NCBI RefSeq assembly: GCF_963259705.1
Contig: NC_081846.1
Location: 89,292,641-89,356,640, forward strand
Reading direction: 5' to 3'
Source of the DNA: Myotis daubentonii
Lineage: Eukaryota > Chordata > Mammalia > Chiroptera > Vespertilionidae
Length of the DNA stretch: 64,000 bases
Of the stretch, positions 11,531 through 22,363 are shown in pieces. Numbering within the stretch: the first letter of the stretch is position 1; each line of letters opens with the position of its first letter. The notes under the pieces are model-generated. The model was not told the DNA's origin. It ran no database searches and worked only from the letters and a program-made list of their open reading frames with translations. Made by a program: the position numbers and the translations under genes.

Positions 11531-13599
11531 GATTCTATCATTCCTCAGGAAAGCAACTTAGCAGCTGTTCTCACACACAATAAGGGCAGATTTCCTACAT
11601 GAAAACGTGGCATTGTTGATAGAACTGGGTCTAGAGAATCTTTGCCACATATGTCTGTCCTTCTGGAGGCCTGGAATGCCTTTTTTTCCTGGTGGTGCAC
11701 ATTATTTAAATTAGTTTGTCATTGAATGTGCTAATTTTGATGTAGTTTAAAATAACATGATGGATCTTGGAAAGTAGAGCTCTGATTTGTTTCCATAATT
11801 AAATTTGTGGCATCTGTTTCTTCTGCAAATATTGTGCTAACCTAAAATCCTAGCAGGGAAGAGAAATAAAGCAACTTCTGCTCAGAACTATGACTCTTAA
11901 GAGCATCAATTAATAATTCATTTATTATATCAGAGTAAAGCTTGTTCCAATGAATTATTAATGCATAACTGTATTCTGTGTTGATATGAAAAACCTGTCT
12001 CCAGCAATTATAAAATGTCACAGTCCCATTGTAAGTTACAGTGGAAGGGCGCATGGGGCTAAAGCTCCTATAGTAATATATATTCAGTTTTGCCATCATT
12101 GGGAAACTTTTATTAAACAGTTAATTCTGTATGACAATGTGCAAGAAAATCACATAAAGCTGATGTCTGTGATCTCAAGTGTTGCATCCTAAAATAGTCC
12201 CTGAGATTTGCTCTTGCTCAACAAACACTTCCTGCGTCCCATGGCAGGTATGCACCGGACCTCCCAAAGAAATACAGACCGACACTGAGCTGCCCTTAAT
12301 CACAGGAGGGAAATGAAGAACGTTTAGCATCACAGAATCGTGCGACCACTGTTGACCTCTGTGCCTTCCCCGCCTTGCCCGCCTGGTGGTCGTGTCCCTC
12401 CCCGGGAGCAGGGAAGGCCTGGAGAAGCCCGCCCTGAGGACGCTGCGACTCCTGCCTCACCACAGGTATTTCATAGGCTTCTCCTCCTCGCAGCTGTGCT
12501 TTTTCTTTATTCATCACAAGGTATGAGACCACCACCCTCATTTCTACCAACCCACTGGGTCATAGGCAGGTACAGCAAGAGGCTTTCAACTACTCGGACA
12601 GCTAGAACCATCAAACTAACCCCACAATGCTCACGCCTGGACTGTCTCTAAAAGGCAGCCAATTCCAGCTGAACTTCCCCACTCTATGTGATATTAACAT
12701 GCTCGCATGTGGCATTCTATAGCCTCTCATTTTTTGCTTTTGCTTTGAAGACAAGCATTGGGGTAAAATAAGATGAAACCCAATCATTTTAAAAGAGAAG
12801 CTTAAGGTTTCCATGTTTCCTGTATATGGTAACTGAGAAAAGGTCTAAGTATAGACAAGGGTTTGGGGGTGGGGGGTAGAGTTAGTAGTCTAAGTGTTGG
12901 GAAGAGCAGGGAAGGCATGGAGATGAGTCAGCCAGAGTGTCCAGCAAGAAGCCCTTGGCTTATTGGACTGAGCACCGTGAGAAAGAGTGGAGAAAGGTTT
13001 GACTAAGAGGAGAAGAAAGGACTCAGACAGCAGGTCAAAAGCAGCATCTGGAGAGGTCTGAAGAGAAGAGAGAGAGTGTGGCACAGCAGCGTGTGTGGGA
13101 CTGATGGGCAATACTGTTCTCTCCTGTGCTGGGGGAGACAGAAAAATGAAATAAGTGAGACAGGAAAATATACAGAAAAGCCTTTAATTTAGAGAAGAAA
13201 TCCTTGACTCTCCAACGCTGAACATAGGCCATTAAACTTATAACTCAGAGACAACAATACCTTCTCAGTGTCTTTCCTCATTTCTAGTAAAAATGTCAGG
13301 ACAAGATAGGCAAACAGGTTTATAAAGTCTGGATGGGTGATTTTAAGACAGGGCTTGCAAGGTTGGAACGGGCAGAGCTATCGAAGGGTTTGGATTTGTG
13401 GGCACAAGGGGAGTTGTCAAAGTGAATATTGATGAGCAAGCTGTTAGCCTTAATGAGTGAACTAAGTTACTGAGGGACAGTGTGTTTTCCAGGAATGAGT
13501 ATTTCCTGGAGGAAGTGTCTGAGCATTGTTTGCCTTATCCTGGTATTAGTTAGAACACAAGCAGGAGAAATATTCTTTATCCCAGAGCTATTTAGCATG

Positions 13600-14130
13600 G
13601 GGACAGGAAGTATCTTGTTTCCATTTCTCATTGAACTTTGAATGGGTTTTAGTCAGATGGACCACAAAGAGTAAAAACAAACACTCATAGACACAGAAAA
13701 CAGTATGGTGATTACTGATTACCAGAGGGGAAAAAAAGGGTGGGGGGAGGTATACGAAGATAAAGGATAGATAAATGGTGATGGAAGGAAACTTGACTCG
13801 GGGTGATGAACATCTATAATAATAAAAGCAAACTATGCTAGTTAGACCAGACAGCCGAACGACCTTCTGGATGTCATTCCGAACATCCTTCCAGACGAAG
13901 CTTCTGCATTGGGGGCTGAGGCAGAGGTGGTTAGGGGCGATCAGGCAGGCAGGAGAGCAGTTAGGGGCTGAGGAACACCCCTCACCCCCATGCACAAATT
14001 TCGTTCACTGGGCCTCTAGTACAATATAATATACAAGATGATATATTTTAGAATTGTACACCTGAAACCTATATAATTTTATTAACCAATATCACCCCAG
14101 TAAATTCAATAAAACTTAAAAAAAGGTAAA
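13600..14130 (+). mobile_element. L1 3' UTR end, split by a Helitron
   Basis: Two blocks, 13,600-13,812 and 14,020-14,130, join into one L1 3' UTR. The left part has the CACTCATAGACACAGAAAAC block and GGTGATGGAAGGAAACTTGA. The right part has GAATTGTACACCTGAAACCT, CAATATCACCCCAGTAAATT and an AATAAAACTT tail. The Helitron at 13,813-14,019 sits between an A and a T of this sequence with no other loss. Confidence 0.85.
13813..14019 (+). mobile_element. Short Helitron (207 bp), complete ends
   Basis: A at 13,812, then TCTATAATAATAAAAGC, interior CTAGTTAGACCAGACAGCC, hairpin region ATGCACAAATTTCGTTCACT, GGGCCTCTAG, then T at 14,020. Both ends and the A/T target are present. Same subfamily as the copies at 5,118, 24,114 and 54,536. 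Confidence 0.95.
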
Positions 14131-14939
14131 TGTTCTGAACCTCTATGGCAAAGGACCACAGATGACTCAAGAATGCATATTCTCCTTTCCTGATTTTATT
14201 TCTAGTCCCCATCTGTTATTTCTGGGAGCTCACCAATGTTTCTCTTTCCCTCTTAGGTGATGTAACAATGGTTTCCAATGTGTTGGTGGCAGTTGCTTCC
14301 TAGTCAAGATTCCATCTGCCTTTCCTGTGTTGGAGAAGAGCCACAGGCAACCACCATGGCTACTGGCTCATCAATATCAGCCTCAGGGCCCCTCAGGCCC
14401 CAGCCTTCACACATTTATCTCTTCCTGTTCTGCGTCAATTTCAACAGTGGGGAATGCCCTGGAGCTGGAATAGACACAAGATCCAAATGAATCAATGTCC
14501 TATAAGCCATGTGCTATGCCTTCAAGCAAGGCAGAGCAATTATCACCCAACACAGTGCCCCTGCTGGCCCTCAAGGACAAACAGGAGGAGCAAATCCATC
14601 ACAGCCATCCGTGTAAGATTCATTCGTGATGGCAGTGGCTCTTCTGCACAGGCACCTCTCACTGGGGCTCTGCATCACTCTTCAGCATTCCTTCAATACT
14701 GGCAGCCTGCACAAAGGGCATGGAGAAGACAAGGAACTGGGCTGGTGCGATTAAATTAAAACTGAGATAGGGACAAAACTGCTCGTCAGGGGTGAGGAGA
14801 AGCTCTGCTGTGAGAACATCGCATGGGCATTTTTAGATAACTGTAAACCCGTTACCTCAGCCTGGCACTGATAATCAAAATACGTACATATGTGTGTGCA
14901 CATTCCCACAATACACACAAAGAATTATTAGCTTGGCAT
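14131..14939. other. Unique sequence, no gene seen
   Basis: Short ORFs only (70 and 101 codons at 14,278-14,759), without recognised motifs. Confidence 0.55.
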
Positions 14940-15275
14940 CCTGTCAAGTGTTTAATTAGTCTCTGTTGAGGGACACAGAGGGGGAAATGTAGATATATCC
15001 TCTAGGAGACCTTATTCTGTGGTGCAGACAGAGAAGTAAACAGTAATTATAACAGCAGTGATCAAATGAGCAGAAATAGAGGAGGGGCGTACTAGGAGCC
15101 GAAAGGACTGGTTGGCACATCTGGAGGTGCAGGACAGCTCCCTGCCTTCCAGGTAAGCCAGAGCTGAGTTTTGAAAAACAGGCAGCAAGGAAGGGGGAGC
15201 GGAGCACATTCCAGACAAAAAGAATCATGTGTGTAGAGAGCATGTTGCATTTGGTGAAGTGTAATGACTCATTGT
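14940..15275 (-). repeat. Probable L2 remnant
   Basis: GAAGTAAACAGTAATTATAA, a purine-rich middle and CACATTCCAGACAAAAAGAA follow the order of a reversed L2 body. Divergence is high. Confidence 0.4.
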
Positions 15276-15879
15276 GCATTAAGCCTGGGGTCTGAGGAGG
15301 ACAAGGTCCCCCAAATGATCTCTTTAAAAAAGATAAATATTAAAATCTATGGTGTCACACTTAAAAAATACAGAAAATTATAAAGCAGAAAAATTACAAT
15401 CACCGTTCAGGTAACACTCATGAGCATTTAAGCAAAAATTTCTTCCAACCTGTGCATGTGCAGAAAAACAGTGTTAAATATGTTTGTATTGAGTTAAGAT
15501 TATGCCACTTTTTTTCCTCCAAAGTATTTTTCAGCGCATGTCCTTTGTAATTCAGAAGAAAATTAAACAGGGTAATATTGACAAGTGCTATAATAGAGGT
15601 AGACTGGGGGCTACAACAACGTGTGAGACACTTTCGTACCTTGCTGGTCGAAAAGGGTAAATGAAAGAGGAAATGAAACCTCATTAGAATTCTAATAGGT
15701 TATTAGAAATTGTCCAAGTAAAACATAGGGGAGAACATAGGACAATTGAGATAACCCAACTTGAGGAACAGAAAGATAAAAGAATGAGGAAGAATGATTA
15801 GAGCCTCAGAAATCTGTGAGCCTCAGGTGAAAAAATATGTATTTGATGAAGTCCTAGATAGAGATGAGAAAGATATTAA
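15276..15879. other. AT-rich sequence, no gene seen
   Basis: Nothing recognised. The ORF at 15,418-15,684 (minus, 88 codons) has no motif. Confidence 0.55.
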
Positions 15880-16480
15880 AAACAATTATGGTAGTAATCT
15901 TTCCAAATTTGATGTAAAGACTAATTTTACATCTGAAACATTTAAACCACTCAATGTAAGGTAAATGAAAAGATATTCATGCTTAGACATATAATAATAC
16001 AACTGTTGAGGAACAAATATAGATAATCATTAAAGCAAAAAGAGAGAAGTTTGTTGTTGTTGTTTTATTCATGTGTAAGGAATACTCAGTAAGATTTACA
16101 GCTGATCTTGCATCAGGAAGAGGAGACCAACAAGACAGTGAGATGCTATATTCAAAGTGCTGAAAGAGAAAGAATGTCAAGTAACCCTTCAAGATCCATC
16201 GAAACTATCCTCTGAAAATGGGAAATAAATTAAAGCCTTACTAGATTTAAAAACAACTGAGAAAATCTGTCACTTGGAAAACTTTTACAAGGAATAATAA
16301 AGAAAATCCTTCTTGAAAAAATGAAAGGACAATGGACAGTATTTAAAATGACATAAAGAAATAAAGAAGACTAGAAAAGTGAACTGCATATGCAAATATG
16401 TAACAGTATGAACACATTTTAGTTTCATTTTTTCATCCTATCTGATTTAAAATAAAACTCCATTAAACAATAATTACAAA
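15880..16480 (+). mobile_element. Ancient L1 remnant, ORF1 3' part and spacer
   Basis: GCTTAGACATATAATAATAC, AAGTGCTGAAAGAGAAAGAA, ACTTTTACAAGGAATAATAA and AGAAAATCCTTCTTGAA follow the order of old L1M ORF1 3' sequences. Reading frames are destroyed. Boundaries are approximate. Confidence 0.6.
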
Positions 16481-16601
16481 CTATGATGGTTAAATTGTAC
16501 CTGCCAACTAGACTATGGTATCCACTAAATATTACTGTGAAGGTGCTCTTTAACTATGATTATCTCCTATAGTCAGTTGAATATTAGGAGTGAAGATATT
16601 A

Positions 16602-17235
16602 TCCTATCTAATAATAGATAAACATGGTAATTGACTGTACCTTCACTATGCCTCCCACTGGCAAATCAGCATGATATGCAAATTAACTGCCAACAAAGAT
16701 GGCGGCTAATTTGCATACTGCAGGCAGGGTGGGACAGTGCAGCTGCCAGTGTGAGCCACCAACCCAGGCCGCAGGCCGGCCCCAGAAGCCACCCAGAAGC
16801 CAGTGATCGGGGGGAGATGGGGGTCCCCTGCCCAGGCCTGACACCTCTGGCGGAGGCGTCAGGCCTGGGCAAGGGGCCGATCCTGTGATCAGAGGGTGAT
16901 GGGGGTCGACACTTCTGGCCAAGGAGTCAGGCCTGGGTGGGGGGTGGAGCTGGCAATTGGAGGGGTCTGGGGGTCCCCTGCACAGGCCTGATGCCTGGGG
17001 AAGAGGCATCATGCCTGGGTGGGAGGCGAAGCCGGTGATGGGGGAATATGGGGGGTCCCCTTCCCAGGCCTGAAGCCTGGGCCAAAGGCGTCAGGCCTGG
17101 GTGGGGGGCAGAGCCAGAAATCAGAGAGGTCTGGGGGTCCCCTGCCCAAGCCTGAAGCCTGGGCCAGAGGTGTCAGGCCTGGGCCGGGGGGAGGGGGGGA
17201 AGCTGGCGATTGGTGTGAACTACAGAGGAAACACC
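16602..17235 (+). mobile_element. Helitron subfamily B-like, 3' end not found
   Basis: It starts after an A with TCCTATCTAATAATAGATAA, then ACATGGTAATTGAC and AAAGATGGCGGCTAATTTGC. The same features, reversed, form the 5' ends at 30,100-30,155 and 35,210-35,322. The interior is a GC-rich tandem array (next entry). No hairpin-CTAG end follows before the SINE at 17,393, so the 3' boundary is approximate. Confidence 0.8.
16805..17200. repeat. GC-rich minisatellite, unit about 80 bp
   Basis: Repeats of a unit containing GGGGGTCCCCTGCCCAGGCC, a GCCTGA block and GTCAGGCCTGGG. Starts near 16,817, 16,967, 17,049 and 17,131 give a spacing of about 82 bp, with one more degenerate unit. Units are diverged. 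Confidence 0.75.
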
Positions 17236-17746
17236 TTTTCTGACAGCTCATTGGCTAAGCTCCTTGTATGCCACTGGTAATATTCTTAGTAACTTGGGTA
17301 ATAAGAATCCAAAAAGGTGATCTACGGTTTTTCACCACACTCCTGGTGAAAAAAACGAAGGTCTGCTGCTGGAGGCCTAAGAAATGTCCTATCCTGCCCT
17401 AGCCGGTTTGGATCAGTGGATAATGCCTTGGCCTGCTGATGGAAGGGTCTGGGTTCAATTCTGACCAAGGGCATGTACCTCGGTTGCAGGCTCCTCCCTG
17501 GCCAGGGCCCAGGTCAGGGCTCATGCAGGAGGCAACCAATCAGTGTTCCTCTCACTTTGATGTTTCTGTCTGTCTTTCCTTTTCTCTTCCAGATTCTCTA
17601 AAATTCAATGGAAACATATCCTCAGGTGAGGATAAAGAAAATAATAAAGAAATTATTATTATATGAAAGATACATCTTGAAAATGCCTAAAGAAAGTTGT
17701 CATTTTTTCATGGTGAAGGGACTAGAGTACATATTGATGAAAAAAC
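17236..17746. other. Unassigned sequence inside the Helitron array
   Basis: Two pieces, 17,236-17,392 and 17,641-17,746, flank a SINE and belong to no Helitron part I recognise. They lie between Helitron units and inside the outer A/T target of the array, so they may be captured sequence or an eroded Helitron end. A short frame at 17,671-17,750 reads through but matches nothing I know. Confidence 0.4.
17393..17640 (+). mobile_element. Ves-type SINE
   Basis: GCCCTAGCCGGTTTGGATCA head, GGGTTCAATTCTGACCAAGG B-box region, GGCATGTACCTCGGTTGCAG, and GATGTTTCTGTCTGTCTTTC pyrimidine tail. Standard Ves architecture with a long middle insert of the CCTGGCCAGGGCCCAGG type. Confidence 0.92.
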
Positions 17747-18006
17747 CTTGCTGGCTGCGGTGACTGGCAGTAGCTGCAGCAGCGGGGTGATGGGGCTGGT
17801 GCCTTCCCCTGATTAGCCCGGTCACCTCCCATAAAGGGAGGCCAGACTGCAGCTTAGGCCCTATCCCCAAGGGGAGCAGGGAGCAGGCCTAAACCATCAC
17901 CAGGACATCCCCTGAGGGCTCCAAGTATGTGAGAGAGGGCAGGCTGGGCTGAGGGACAACCCCCCCCCTCCCCCCAGTGCACGAATTTCATGCACCAGGC
18001 CCCTAG
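17747..18006 (+). mobile_element. Helitron 3' part (5'-truncated)
   Basis: A GC-rich body with GGCCAGACTGCAGCTTAGGC and GGACATCCCCTGAGGGCTCC, shared with the 33,657 and 34,267 copies. It ends with the hairpin GTGCACGAATTTCATGCAC, CAGGCCCCTAG at 18,006. The normal AT-rich 5' end is missing. The next Helitron begins immediately. Confidence 0.85.
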
Positions 18007-18339
18007 TCCTATATAATAAAACCCTAATATGCAAATCAACTGAATGGTGGAATGACTGGTCACTATGATGTGCACTGACCAATGGGAGGCAGACACTCAA
18101 TGCAGGAGCTGTTCTCTGGTGGTCAGTGTGCTCCCACAGGGGGAATGCTGCTCAGCCAGAAGCCAGGCTCATGGCTGGCAAGTGCAGCAGTGGTGGTGGG
18201 AGCCTCTTCCACTTCCATGGCAGTGCTAAGGACCAGCAGGCAGACATCCCCCGACTGGTCCCAGACTGCTAGAGAACACAGGCCAGGCTGAGGGACCCCT
18301 ACCCCCAAAGTGCATGAATGTTGTGCACCAGGCCTGTAG
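18007..18339 (+). mobile_element. Helitron, complete ends, follows another head to tail
   Basis: It starts TCCTATATAATAAAACCCTA directly after the preceding CTAG. Its interior blocks (CAGACACTCAATGCAGGAGC, CTGGTGGTCAGTGTG) match the copies at 9,392 and 33,657. It ends with TGCATGAATGTTGTGCACCA and CTGTAG, with T at 18,340. No spacer separates it from the previous unit. Confidence 0.92.
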
Positions 18340-18640
18340 TCTTCTATAATGTGAATGAGCCTCATCTAATCAGTTGAAGGCCATGAGAGCAAAACCTGAC
18401 AAAATTCTGTTTCCAGTTCATAACATAGAAGCCCCGCCTTTGTCAGCTGCCTGCCAGTCTATGCTACAGATTTCAGACTCGAATTCAGCATCAGCTCCTC
18501 CTGGGTTTCCAGCCTGATGGTCTGCCCCATGGATTTCTCACTTGCAGTGCACCCAAAATTCTGTGAAGCAATTTGTTAAAGTGCACATAACTTGCGGGTT
18601 CTGTTTCTCTTGTGAGCTATGGCTGATACAGACGCATGAT

Positions 18641-19439
18641 GTATAGAGATGTACAGTCAGTTCTCATTATTCACCACAGATATGTTCTATAACGTCATTA
18701 TAAACACTGAATTAGTAAATACTGAACCATGGCTCTAGGGGAAGTTATATATATTCATATAATCGCTCACAGTGATTACCATCTTAAATCCTAAAATAAC
18801 TCACATGGGTAGAATCTATTTTATTTTATAGAAGAATGCATGCACTTTAGAAGTGTTAAATGATTTACCTTACACCTCCCCACGAATAAGTGCTAGAGTT
18901 AGGATTTAAAGCCCATCCAACTGTCCATAGAGGAGGAACATCTTGCAGTACACAGCTCTGCTCTCCACCCCCTCCACCCTCCCTTTGGTTGTTTGTATGA
19001 GAGCTACAACAGGAAGTCAGAGAAGTGCCTTGTTTGACCTCAGTTGGGAAAGTACAGGTGGGGTGAGCCAAATATTTTGCCATCATGTGCCTGTCCTGAA
19101 ATAAATGCAAAAGCGTCACCAGTATTCATTTTGAGTTAAATACATATATTAGAGAGTAGGGTAATTTGCAAAATAGAAGTTATGACTAATGAGGATTGAC
19201 TAACTTGTGTACTAATAAGCACAAAAACAGTGGAAGAAATATAACTATATAGGAGTAAAATATTTGTATAATTCTGAAATTATATTGGTATTAATGCAAA
19301 CTAGATAGTTCTAAATTAAGATGTTAACTGTAATCGCCTGGAAAATTACTAAGAAATAATTAAACAACAAAAAATATTAAACTAATGACAAGGTAATTAA
19401 AACAATGCAATATTGTGTAACAAAAAAGAAGACAGCAAT
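18641..19439. other. AT-rich sequence with a MIR fragment
   Basis: 18,845-18,930 has TTTAGAAGTGTTAAATGATT and GTGCTAGAGTTAGGATTTAA, resembling the 3' half of a plus-strand MIR. The rest is unassigned. Confidence 0.5.
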
Positions 19440-19739
19440 GGAAGAATAGAGGAACAACAAAAAACAACATCAAAGATACAGAAAACAAATACCTAATACC
19501 TGGAAAATATTAACCCTGCCTTATCAATAATTACATTAAATGTAGATATATTAATCATTCCAATAAAAAGACACATATTGGATGAGTGGATTAAAAAGAA
19601 GGAAGAGAAAACTTGATCCAAACTACATATTTTCTACAAGTAACACACTCTAGGAAGCAAATAACTTGAAAGTAAAGGGAGAAATGAAAACTATCTCATG
19701 TAAACTGTATCAGAGAAAAATAGATCTTAAAACCAAACT

Positions 19740-19835
<96 letters not shown>

Positions 19836-20046
19836 GCCATATATGGCTAATTTGCAACATGTCCCCTCAGGAGTTCGACTGGGAGATTGAAAGTTTGATT
19901 GCTCTCTATGGTGTGCACTGACCACCAAGGGGCAGTGCAGAATGAAGGAAGACCCCAGCTGGCAGCCAGAAGGCCCCAATTGGCCCTGATCACTGGTCAG
20001 GCCTAGGATCCTACAAGTGCATGAATTTCATGCACCAGGCCTCTAG
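19740..20046 (+). mobile_element. Helitron with 5' end expanded to (TA)n
   Basis: After the TA tract come GGCTAATTTGCAACATGTCC and TGGTGTGCACTGACCACCAA. The end is the hairpin GTGCATGAATTTCATGCAC, CAGGCCTCTAG at 20,046, then T. It is inserted in the ancient L1. The exact 5' base is hidden by the microsatellite. Confidence 0.9.
19742..19830. repeat. (TA)n microsatellite at a Helitron 5' end
   Basis: About 44 TA units where the TATATAATAAAA 5' end of the Helitron would be expected. Confidence 0.97.
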
Positions 20047-20263
20047 TTCTATTTGTAATGAACAACCTGTCAATTTTTCATGAAGATATAACAATGTAAA
20101 GATATAAGTTCCTACAAGAAAGCCCCAAAAGACATGGAACAGAAACAGACAGAATTGGAGAAATAGACAATTCAACAATAATAATTGGAGACTCAATACC
20201 CTACTGAATGAATGAACACTTCCTACCCACTAGGATTGGATAGATTAAAAAGGATAGTCAGTG

Positions 20264-20474
20264 ACCCCCTGGCCAGTGTGGCTCATTTGGTTGGAGCATT
20301 GTCCTGTTCACCAAAATGTGGTGGGTTTGATTCCCAGACAGGACACATTCCTAGGTTGCAGTTTGAAACCCTGTGTGGGAAGCATCCAAGTGATGTTTCT
20401 CTCTCACATCAATATTTCTCTCCCTCTCTCCCTTCTTCTCTCTCCAATAAAAAAAGAAAATCAGTTAAAAAAAT
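20264..20474 (+). mobile_element. Ves-type SINE with 10-bp target-site duplication
   Basis: CCCCTGGCCAGTGTGGCTCA head, GTGGGTTTGATTCCCAGACA B-box region and CTCTCTCCAATAAAAAAAG tail. ATAGTCAGTG occurs exactly at 20,254-20,263 and 20,475-20,484. It lies in the ancient L1. Confidence 0.95.
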
Positions 20475-20513
20475 ATAGTCAGTGTTGATTAAGATGTAAA
20501 GAAATGTTACCCA

Positions 20514-20733
20514 GCCCAGCTGGCTTGGCTCAGTGGTTGAACTTCAACCTATGAACCAGGAGGTCGCTGTTCAATTCCAGGTCAGGGCACATCCCCAGTG
20601 CGGGGGGTAGGGGTGTGTGTGTGCAGGAGGCAGCTGATCAATGATTCTGTTTCATCACGGATGTTTCTATCTCTCTCTCCCTCTTTCTTCCTCTCTGAAA
20701 TCAGTAAAAAAAATGTTAAAAAAAATAAATTAG
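20514..20733 (+). mobile_element. Ves-type SINE with 13-bp duplication
   Basis: GCTGGCTTGGCTCAGTGGTT, CGCTGTTCAATTCCAGGTCA, a TGTGTGTG-bearing middle, and CCTCTCTGAAATCAG tail. Duplication GAAATGTTACCCA (20,501-20,513) versus GAAATGTGACCCA (20,734-20,746), one mismatch. Confidence 0.95.
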
Positions 20734-21260
20734 GAAATGTGACCCAGAATTTCCATCCAAACTTTATCAAAAGAAATGAAAGCAAATATTCATTCAAAAC
20801 TTGTAAATGTATATTTTTAGCAATCCAAGTGCCTATCAACTGATGAATGGATAAAACAAAATGTGATATATCCATACATGGAATATTTTTCAGCCAGAAA
20901 AAGGAATGAAGTACTGCAGATGCCCTAGATAAATATAAAGAGCATTATACTAAGTGTAAGAACTCAAAAATTAAAGCACATATTGTATTACTTTATTCAT
21001 AAGACATTTTTACAGCAAAAAATCTATGGAGTTAAAAATAAGTTAGTGGGGCTTACAGGTGGAGGAGAATTGTGGGGAGAAGACAGTGACAGTTCAAGGG
21101 CACAGCACCTATCTTTGAGATGATGGAAATACTCTGAAATTGACTGTAGTGATGATGGTTGCAATTATCTGTGAATATGCTATACATACATTAAATGATA
21201 TACTTTAAAAAGATGACTTGTATGGTATGTGAACTCTATAGCAATAAAATTATTACATAG

Positions 21261-22080
21261 AACTTTTAAAAGAGGCTTCTGAGACATTCCAGGTTTGCTT
21301 TGTAATTTACATATTTAAAAGATAGTTAGAGCCCACTACGTTCCATGTGCTTTCTCAACACTGGCAATAACAGAGTGAACGGAACTGGCAGAGCGCAGCC
21401 CCAGTGCAGCTGCTCTTGCTTCTGTTTCTGCAGACTCAGTCGACGTCCCCCTCAGTCACTGACTGAGTACCAGCCATACATCTGCCTTAGTAGAGACCAA
21501 GGCCATGGCTTATGTCCTACGAACAGCTAATCTTTCAGAGCGAGAGACAAATGAATGGTGAGGAGGAGACCCAGGGGTGGTCTGAACCAGTTAGAAAATG
21601 TCAGGTCACAGAGGTTCCAGAAGCCTTCCTGAGGGGTCTTGCCAGGGCTGCCTCTGGCTGGAGGCTGGGTGCAGGCCATTTGGAGGAGGAGCTTGGGCAG
21701 GCAGGGCAGGGGTGGGGGCAGGAAGAGATGCTTAGATGTCTCAGTGCCTACCTTTAAGAAGGCTGATAGAGGATTGGTGGGAAAGCTTTTTTTGCTTCTC
21801 CCTGTCCCTTTCACCTGCCTCCCCACCTTTCTGTTGCCTAGGAGCCACAGTGGCAGCAGTGAGCCCTACTTGAGGGTCAGGAAAAACATCCCTGCCAAAT
21901 GACAGGAAAAGTAGAAATGAGAATAGCCTGGGGCAGAGGAAAACCTGGGAACAGAATTTCTCAGTGTATGAATAAGCATCCACTACATTAAATCCAGTAG
22001 AATTCAAAACCTGGGAGACTAGGTGGGCCACCCAAAACTTACCAGCTCTTAAAGAATAATCCCTGGGAGTTTTCTGTCAG
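21261..22080. other. Unique sequence, no gene seen
   Basis: A short L2-like piece may lie near 21,335-21,400 (CCATGTGCTTTCTCAACACT). The GC-richer stretch 21,590-21,900 holds overlapping ORFs on both strands without recognised domains. Confidence 0.5.
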
Positions 22081-22239
22081 AGTACTTTTATCATTGTGTT
22101 TCTCTAATATACATTTTATTGTTGAGAATATTAGAGATATCTCCCATTTTCTCCCTTGCTTTACCCCCTCCTCCCAGTCACTACCCACCCTCCCATGTCC
22201 TTACTACCTTATTGCCCATGTCCATGGGCTATGATATTA

Positions 22240-22283
22240 TATATGTGTGTATGTATATATGTGTGTATGTATATATGTATGTA

Positions 22284-22358
<75 letters not shown>
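22240..22358. repeat. (TG/TATG/TA)n microsatellite
   Basis: TGTGTATG-type units, then about 8 TG units, then about 27 TA units, at the 5' border of the Helitron. Confidence 0.95.

Positions 22359-22363
<5 letters not shown>

Larger units (their letters stand above)
9774..13599. other. Mostly unique sequence with old L2-like remnants
   Basis: No gene was recognised in this 3.8 kb. L2-like pieces are listed separately. A more GC-rich patch at 12,350-12,470 contains several CpGs but shows no exon or promoter signature that I can support. Confidence 0.55.
16486..18640 (+). repeat. Ancient interspersed repeat split by a Helitron array
   Basis: The left part (16,486-16,601) starts GATGGTTAAATTGTACCTGC and contains ATTACTGTGAAGGTGCTC. 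The right part (18,340-18,640) continues CATCTAATCAGTTGAAGGCC, has GGTTTCCAGCCTGATGG and ends TGGCTGATACAGAC. In my recollection these are consecutive parts of one widespread old mammalian repeat whose name I cannot give with certainty. The break lies exactly at an A (16,601) and a T (18,340). Confidence 0.6.
19440..21260 (+). mobile_element. Ancient L1, interrupted by a Helitron and two SINEs
   Basis: The pieces are 19,440-19,739 (TAATTACATTAAATGTAGAT, endonuclease region), 20,047-20,263 (CAACAATAATAATTGGAGAC), and 20,734-21,260. The last has CAACTGATGAATGGATAAAA and ATGGAATATTTTTCAGCCAG (end of ORF2), then a 3' UTR with GATGATGGAAATACTCTGAA. All frames are destroyed and large internal parts are missing. 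Confidence 0.8.

Noticed and set aside
12340..12500. CpG-richer patch that might be an exon or small CpG island
   Set aside because: Too short, frames on both strands open equally, and no recognisable protein or promoter arrangement.
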